A DNA stretch of 9,891 nucleotides, from contig SLFV01000323.1 in NCBI GenBank assembly GCA_007124075.1, positions 1-9,891 of the forward strand, read 5' to 3'. Numbering within the stretch: position 1 is the stretch's first letter; each line of letters begins with the position of its first letter. The notes below the pieces were generated by a model that was not told the DNA's origin, made no database searches, and saw only the letters and a program-made list of their open reading frames with translations. Both the position numbers and the translations under genes were made by a program. The DNA is from Roseimaritima sp. Its GTDB lineage: Bacteria; Planctomycetota; Planctomycetia; Pirellulales; Pirellulaceae. Shown here one piece after another: positions 7,085-9,891 of this stretch.

Positions 7085-7212
7085 CGCCACTTCCCTGCCG
7101 CTAGCTTGGTGGCGGATGGCCAGTGGGGCTGGCGTTCTCTGGTAAATCATTCGTTGCAGCGGACATTTTTTCAGCCCTTCAACCCCGCGGCCCTTCGGGG
7201 GCTGGCTTTTTT
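7085..7212 (+). ncRNA. Candidate structured RNA or leader (three hairpins)
   Basis: Three stems occur in order on the plus strand: CGCCAC 7085-7090 with GTGGCG 7109-7114; GCCAG 7119-7123 with CTGGC 7129-7133 around a TGGGG loop; and the terminator-like stem CAGCCC 7172-7177 with GGGCTG 7199-7204, followed by GC and six T. No plus-strand gene ends upstream for this terminator to serve, which suggests a short independent transcript or an attenuated leader of the sigma-factor operon. It does not match tmRNA, RNase P, SRP or 6S RNA features that I can recognise. No promoter was identified, so the 5' end is arbitrary. Confidence 0.25.
7172..7212 (+). terminator. Rho-independent terminator-like hairpin
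   Basis: CAGCCC (7172-7177) pairs with GGGCTG (7199-7204), with T6 at 7207-7212. Within the loop an alternative CCC-TTCG-GGG UUCG-type mini-hairpin (7191-7200) competes with part of the stem. The T-tract lies only on the plus-strand 3' side, which sets the orientation. Confidence 0.4.
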
Positions 7213-7506
7213 GTTCCCAGATGCGGCAGTGGTCAATAGGATGTATCCCTGGAGATCATCCCGTGGCCTGACCGTGAAGGAGGCGTGTTCGAAAACAATT
7301 TGCCACATTCAATCTCCGGGCCTCTTCCCGCGCGGTCGGATTTGCGGAAGATCCCAAAAAAATTTGAACGTTTTGGCATCTCTTGGCAACTCACTTCGAA
7401 CAGCCTGGTGATTTGCCGGCACACGGACCTGCAACGTGAAGGTAAAACCGCACGAACCGGCAGCCAGCCTGCGCTTGACGTCCTACGCGATCGCGGAAGG
7501 ATGGCC

Positions 7507-7522
7507 AGGCAATTGGTTGCCT
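7507..7522. promoter_or_regulatory. Small perfect hairpin upstream of the sigma-factor gene
   Basis: AGGCAA-TTGG-TTGCCT is a 6-bp perfect inverted repeat with a 4-base loop, 35 bases before the TTG start at 7558. It could be an operator or a leader hairpin. At this size a chance occurrence is plausible. Confidence 0.2.
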
Positions 7523-7557
7523 AAAGACGCGTTCGTTTTTGATTTCCTGGACCTGGA

Positions 7558-8157
7558 TTGTCCCCCGTGAAAGCGGAAGAAACGCAGCAATTGCAGAACG
7601 TCATCGATCGTAACTACGCTCGACTGCATCGAGCCGCGTTGGCGATGTGTGGTGACGCGTGGGAGGCAGACGAACTGGCTCAAGAAACCTTTCTGGCAGC
7701 GATTCAGTCCTGGAAGCAATTTCGGAGGGAAGCGGATGAGGCGACTTGGTTGTACGGGATTTGTTTACGAATTCATCGCAATCGGCTGCGCACCGCGACA
7801 CGGCGGATGCGCCGTGCGGTTGGGTGGTTTGTCAACCGATTTGGCGACGATCCGTCGCTGCATCAAGGATCCGCAGAGTCGCATGTACTGGGGAAAGAGC
7901 AAGATCGGCAAATTTGGGAAGCCGTTCAGGCGTTGCCATTCCGGCAACGCGAGGTTGTTGTCCTGCGATTTGTCGAATCACTGACCGTACCGCAAATCGC
8001 CAGTGCATTGCGGTGCCCGGAAGGGACTGTCAAAAGTCGCTTGCATCACGCGTTGGCCCGTTTGAAACGACTTTTATCCGGTAAGCATGATCGTCATCGA
8101 CAGACAACCGAACATCAGCCGATCAGCCCACCGTTGGCCGATCCGTGCACGAAATGA
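7558..8157 (+). CDS. ECF-type RNA polymerase sigma factor
   Basis: 199 residues from TTG at 7558 (196 from GTG at 7567; neither has a clear Shine-Dalgarno, so the start is open). Region 2 covers about residues 17-80, with the hallmark 'DELAQETFLAAIQSWKQF' (38-55; core-binding helix) and 'ATWLYGICLRIHRNRLR' (62-78). Region 4 covers about 115-173, with 'LPFRQREVVVLRFVESLTVPQIA' and the DNA-recognition helix 'CPEGTVKSRLHHALARLKRLL'. A basic/Pro-rich tail of about 25 residues follows. There is no region 1.1 or 3, as expected for group 4 sigma factors, which direct RNA polymerase to stress or envelope regulons. The last codons overlap the next gene by ATGA, so sigma factor and membrane protein are probably co-translated, the usual arrangement for a sigma factor and its inhibitor. 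No GAAC/CGTC-type autoregulatory promoter with correct spacing was found. Confidence 0.9.
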   Translation: MSPVKAEETQQLQNVIDRNYARLHRAALAMCGDAWEADELAQETFLAAIQSWKQFRREADEATWLYGICLRIHRNRLRTATRRMRRAVGWFVNRFGDDPSLHQGSAESHVLGKEQDRQIWEAVQALPFRQREVVVLRFVESLTVPQIASALRCPEGTVKSRLHHALARLKRLLSGKHDRHRQTTEHQPISPPLADPCTK

Positions 8158-8729
8158 CTGGGAAATTAAAGATGGCAGTTACACCCCATGGCTCGCATGA
8201 CCCTGAACCACGTCTGGCGCAGTGGGCGGATTCTTTACGGCACGCGACATCGGCACGGACGAAGGCCAAATTGCCATCGGCAAGCGGGCTGGTGCGTCGC
8301 GCGGATCGAAACAGGAATGCCAGACGCTCCACCGTCATACTGACACTTTTGACCGTTTCTGTTTTCTTTGCCTGGAACTGGCGGCTGGGCGTTGATCCCG
8401 GTGTGGCAGAGTTCCGACAAGCCGCCGGGGCACCAGAAGCCGTGGTTGTTGAGGTGTTTGAGTCCGTTGGGGAGCGGTCTGACGGTCCGCTGTATTTTCG
8501 CTTGGGAGACGAGCAATCACCGTATGTGGTTGCAGTGGATCCTTTGCAACCAGACGGTCAACATTTGATCTTTATGGTGCGTCCCGAGGAGAAACGTGCG
8601 ATCCCGGTCGGGTATTTGGAACCACCGCAAATGTACAGTGTCCCTCTTTGGCATTTTCCGCCTGGTGATCGCCAGCAGGTCCGAACGCGATTGGTCGCTG
8701 ACGGGGGCCGGGCGGTTCCCGAGGTCTGA
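8154..8729 (+). CDS. Single-pass membrane protein, candidate anti-sigma factor
   Basis: 191 residues from ATG at 8154, chosen because it overlaps the sigma-factor stop as ATGA; an in-frame GTG at 8145 would add three residues. It has a basic N-terminal part of about 59 residues, one transmembrane segment at about 60-77 (STVILTLLTVSVFFAWNW, with RR before it, so N-in), and a periplasmic part of about 110 residues with short beta-like stretches (AVVVEVFES, PLYFRLGD, YVVAVDP, HLIFMVRPEE). This is the topology of RseA-like inhibitors: cytoplasmic sigma-binding segment, one TM, sensor domain outside. However, no zinc anti-sigma motif (HxxxCxxC) or other known anti-sigma domain is visible, so the role is inferred from position and topology only. 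The family is not recognised. Confidence 0.8.
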   Translation: MTGKLKMAVTPHGSHDPEPRLAQWADSLRHATSARTKAKLPSASGLVRRADRNRNARRSTVILTLLTVSVFFAWNWRLGVDPGVAEFRQAAGAPEAVVVEVFESVGERSDGPLYFRLGDEQSPYVVAVDPLQPDGQHLIFMVRPEEKRAIPVGYLEPPQMYSVPLWHFPPGDRQQVRTRLVADGGRAVPEV

Positions 8730-8773
8730 AAGGGGACAAGAATAACTGTTTTTTCGCTTGATGAACCCTATTT

Positions 8774-8777
8774 GGAG
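8774..8777 (+). promoter_or_regulatory. Ribosome binding site for the HtrA-like gene
   Basis: GGAG lies 7 bases before the ATG at 8785 and supports that start rather than the second ATG at 8788. It is one of the few good Shine-Dalgarno sequences in this window. Confidence 0.5.
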
Positions 8778-8784
8778 AATCGAA

Positions 8785-9891
8785 ATGATGTTGCGAAGTG
8801 TTTTTTGGGGTAGTGCCATCTTGTTGGCCAGTGGATTTCCATCGCTGGGCCTGACAAGCGAACCGCTTCAGGGATTGCGGAATGCGATTGTGGGGGTGGA
8901 ATCGAAGCTGGACCGTGACCACTCAGGGGCGTGGGGGGGACGCCCCGGTGCACTTGGGCGAAGGCCAGGTCGCGATTCCGATGGTGAGTTCGGTGGTCGC
9001 GTGGTTCCCGGGCAGCCTTCTGCAGGGGGGTTTTTCAGGGGTGGATGGATGGGGGGCGTGCCGATGCCGTCCCTCTCACGCACAGGTTTTATCATTGCGG
9101 ACGCTGGTCACGTGCTGACGATTTTGGACTTTCCTTCAGACCAGTCGCGAGTCTCCGTGACTTTGGCGGATGGGCAACGGGTAGATGCCAAACCCGTCGC
9201 GTGGGACAGGACGACAGGGCTGACCGTTCTGAAGTGCGAGGAGAAGGAAGGGCTATCTGGTGCGGAAGCCCTTCAGCTTGCCGAAGCCTCGCCCGCATGG
9301 GCTAGCAAGATCGATGTGCTGTATTTTTGGTCGGCTGGCAATCCAGCTCTTGCCGGCGGGCGTGTTGCGACCGCGCCACAATTCGACGTGGACTTGTTAA
9401 GTGACACGTTTCAACTGGATGTTGCCGTGAGGCCAGCAACCGCTGGTGCCCCCATTTTGAATGCGGACGGGCAGGTTGTGGGAATTGTCAAGGCAAAGCG
9501 ACCTGCGTTCGGTCAGGAAGGGTCGGTTGTCGCAGTCGAACGCAGCCTGATTGCCAAAATCCTGCAGTTTACCTCTGAGGGAGGGTCGGGTGGTTTGCCC
9601 AAACCAATGTTAGGTGTGGGGCTTTCGCAGGATGGGTCGGCGGTTCAAATCACCAGCATCACGCGTGAATCGCCAGCCGAGCAGGCGGGGTTGCAACTAG
9701 GGGATGAATTGCGGGTGATCGATGGGCAAGCGATTCGTGGCAGCGATGCTGTGATGGCAGCGGTCGCGAGGCGAAATCCGGGAGACGAACTGGAGATGAC
9801 GATCCTGCGCGGTGATGAGGAATTGCAACTGACGGTAACGCTGGGCGCGCGCGCTCAGGTCGAACAAGCAGACGAGGAGGTCGCGGTGGTG
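8785..9891 (+). CDS. Secreted HtrA/DegP-like PDZ protein lacking the catalytic triad (3' end missing)
   Basis: The frame is open from ATG at 8785 to the window edge, 369 residues so far. A signal peptide is likely (hydrophobic 6-23, cleavage near 'GLTS-EP'). A Gly/Arg-rich stretch (46-92) precedes a trypsin-like domain (about 95-260) that aligns with HtrA proteins but has lost the triad. In 'GHVLTILDF' the place of His in 'LTNNHV' is Asp115. In 'DRTTGLTVLK' the Asp of 'TDLAVLK' is Gly145. In 'PATAGAPILN' the Ser of 'GNSGGPLVN' is Ala220. A PDZ domain follows (about 273-354: LGVGL, 'SPAEQAGLQLGDELRVIDG'). Surrounding motifs are well kept, so it is a pseudoprotease rather than a broken gene. 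It lies 55 bases after the candidate anti-sigma gene, probably in the same operon; a substrate-binding or sensing role in the envelope is inferred. More PDZ or other domains may follow beyond the edge. Confidence 0.88.
   Translation, partial: MMLRSVFWGSAILLASGFPSLGLTSEPLQGLRNAIVGVESKLDRDHSGAWGGRPGALGRRPGRDSDGEFGGRVVPGQPSAGGFFRGGWMGGVPMPSLSRTGFIIADAGHVLTILDFPSDQSRVSVTLADGQRVDAKPVAWDRTTGLTVLKCEEKEGLSGAEALQLAEASPAWASKIDVLYFWSAGNPALAGGRVATAPQFDVDLLSDTFQLDVAVRPATAGAPILNADGQVVGIVKAKRPAFGQEGSVVAVERSLIAKILQFTSEGGSGGLPKPMLGVGLSQDGSAVQITSITRESPAEQAGLQLGDELRVIDGQAIRGSDAVMAAVARRNPGDELEMTILRGDEELQLTVTLGARAQVEQADEEVAVV

Larger units (their letters stand above)
6953..7557. other. 605-bp divergent intergenic region
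   Basis: This gap lies between the minus-strand HMA/cbiX pair and the plus-strand sigma-factor operon and must hold the promoters of both. It contains a TATAAT on the minus strand, a run of three hairpins with a plus-strand T-tract at 7085-7212, and a small perfect hairpin at 7507-7522. Between 7213 and 7506 I see no element I can support. A plus-strand frame at 7285-7524 (79 codons, GTG start) has no recognisable features and I do not call it a gene. Confidence 0.5.

Noticed and set aside
6953..7150. Possible N-terminal extension of the HMA-like protein, or a cobalamin riboswitch, upstream of the chelatase operon
   Set aside because: The extension is not protein-like and sits before a clear signal anchor with its own ATG. 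No B12-box or other conserved cobalamin riboswitch segment was found.
7360..7485. ECF-type promoter (GAAC then CGTC) before the sigma-factor gene
   Set aside because: Three GAAC occurrences exist, but none has a CGTC-like box at 16-17 bases; the nearest pair is about 20 apart.
7285..7524. Plus-strand 79-codon frame with AAGGAGG just upstream
   Set aside because: The Shine-Dalgarno-like sequence is only two bases from the GTG start, and the translation has no domain, signal or recognisable composition.

Overview
The window looks like chromosomal DNA from a planctomycete, probably of the Pirellulaceae (inference, not proven here). The grounds are moderately high GC, loose gene packing, poor Shine-Dalgarno sequences, frequent TTG/GTG starts, a large cysteine-rich envelope protein built of DUF11-type beta-sandwich repeats, and an ECF sigma factor next to a trypsin-like/PDZ protein. 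There are seven genes (two cut by the window edges). No tRNA, rRNA, CRISPR array, integrase or transposase was found.

Layout. 1-2721 (+): 3' part of a large secreted or surface protein with a Cys/Gly-rich N-terminal region and four DUF11-like repeats. 3011-3430 (+): Rrf2-family regulator, with a perfect 15-bp palindrome upstream. 3569-5386 (-): ABC-exporter-like protein whose ATPase motifs are nearly all lost. 5387-5723: intergenic, holding a striking 122-bp nested inverted repeat. 5724-6584 and 6581-6952 (both -): a translationally coupled pair, a membrane-anchored HMA-like metal-binding protein followed by a two-domain CbiX-type chelatase. 6953-7557: a 605-bp divergent intergenic region with a run of hairpins ending in a terminator-like structure on the + strand. 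7558-8157, 8154-8729 and 8785-9891 (all +): an ECF sigma factor, a coupled single-pass membrane protein (candidate anti-sigma factor), and a secreted HtrA/DegP-like PDZ protein with all three catalytic residues replaced, running off the right edge.

How the genes may work together. The sigma, membrane protein and HtrA-like trio resembles an envelope-stress module of the sigmaE/RseA/DegS kind, but the HtrA-like member should not cleave peptides and would act as a sensor or scaffold. The HMA/CbiX pair suggests capture of a metal at the membrane and its insertion into a tetrapyrrole (cobalamin or siroheme branch). The window therefore holds two independent pseudoenzymes (dead ABC ATPase, dead HtrA), a candidate mobile or structural repeat, and a candidate structured RNA.
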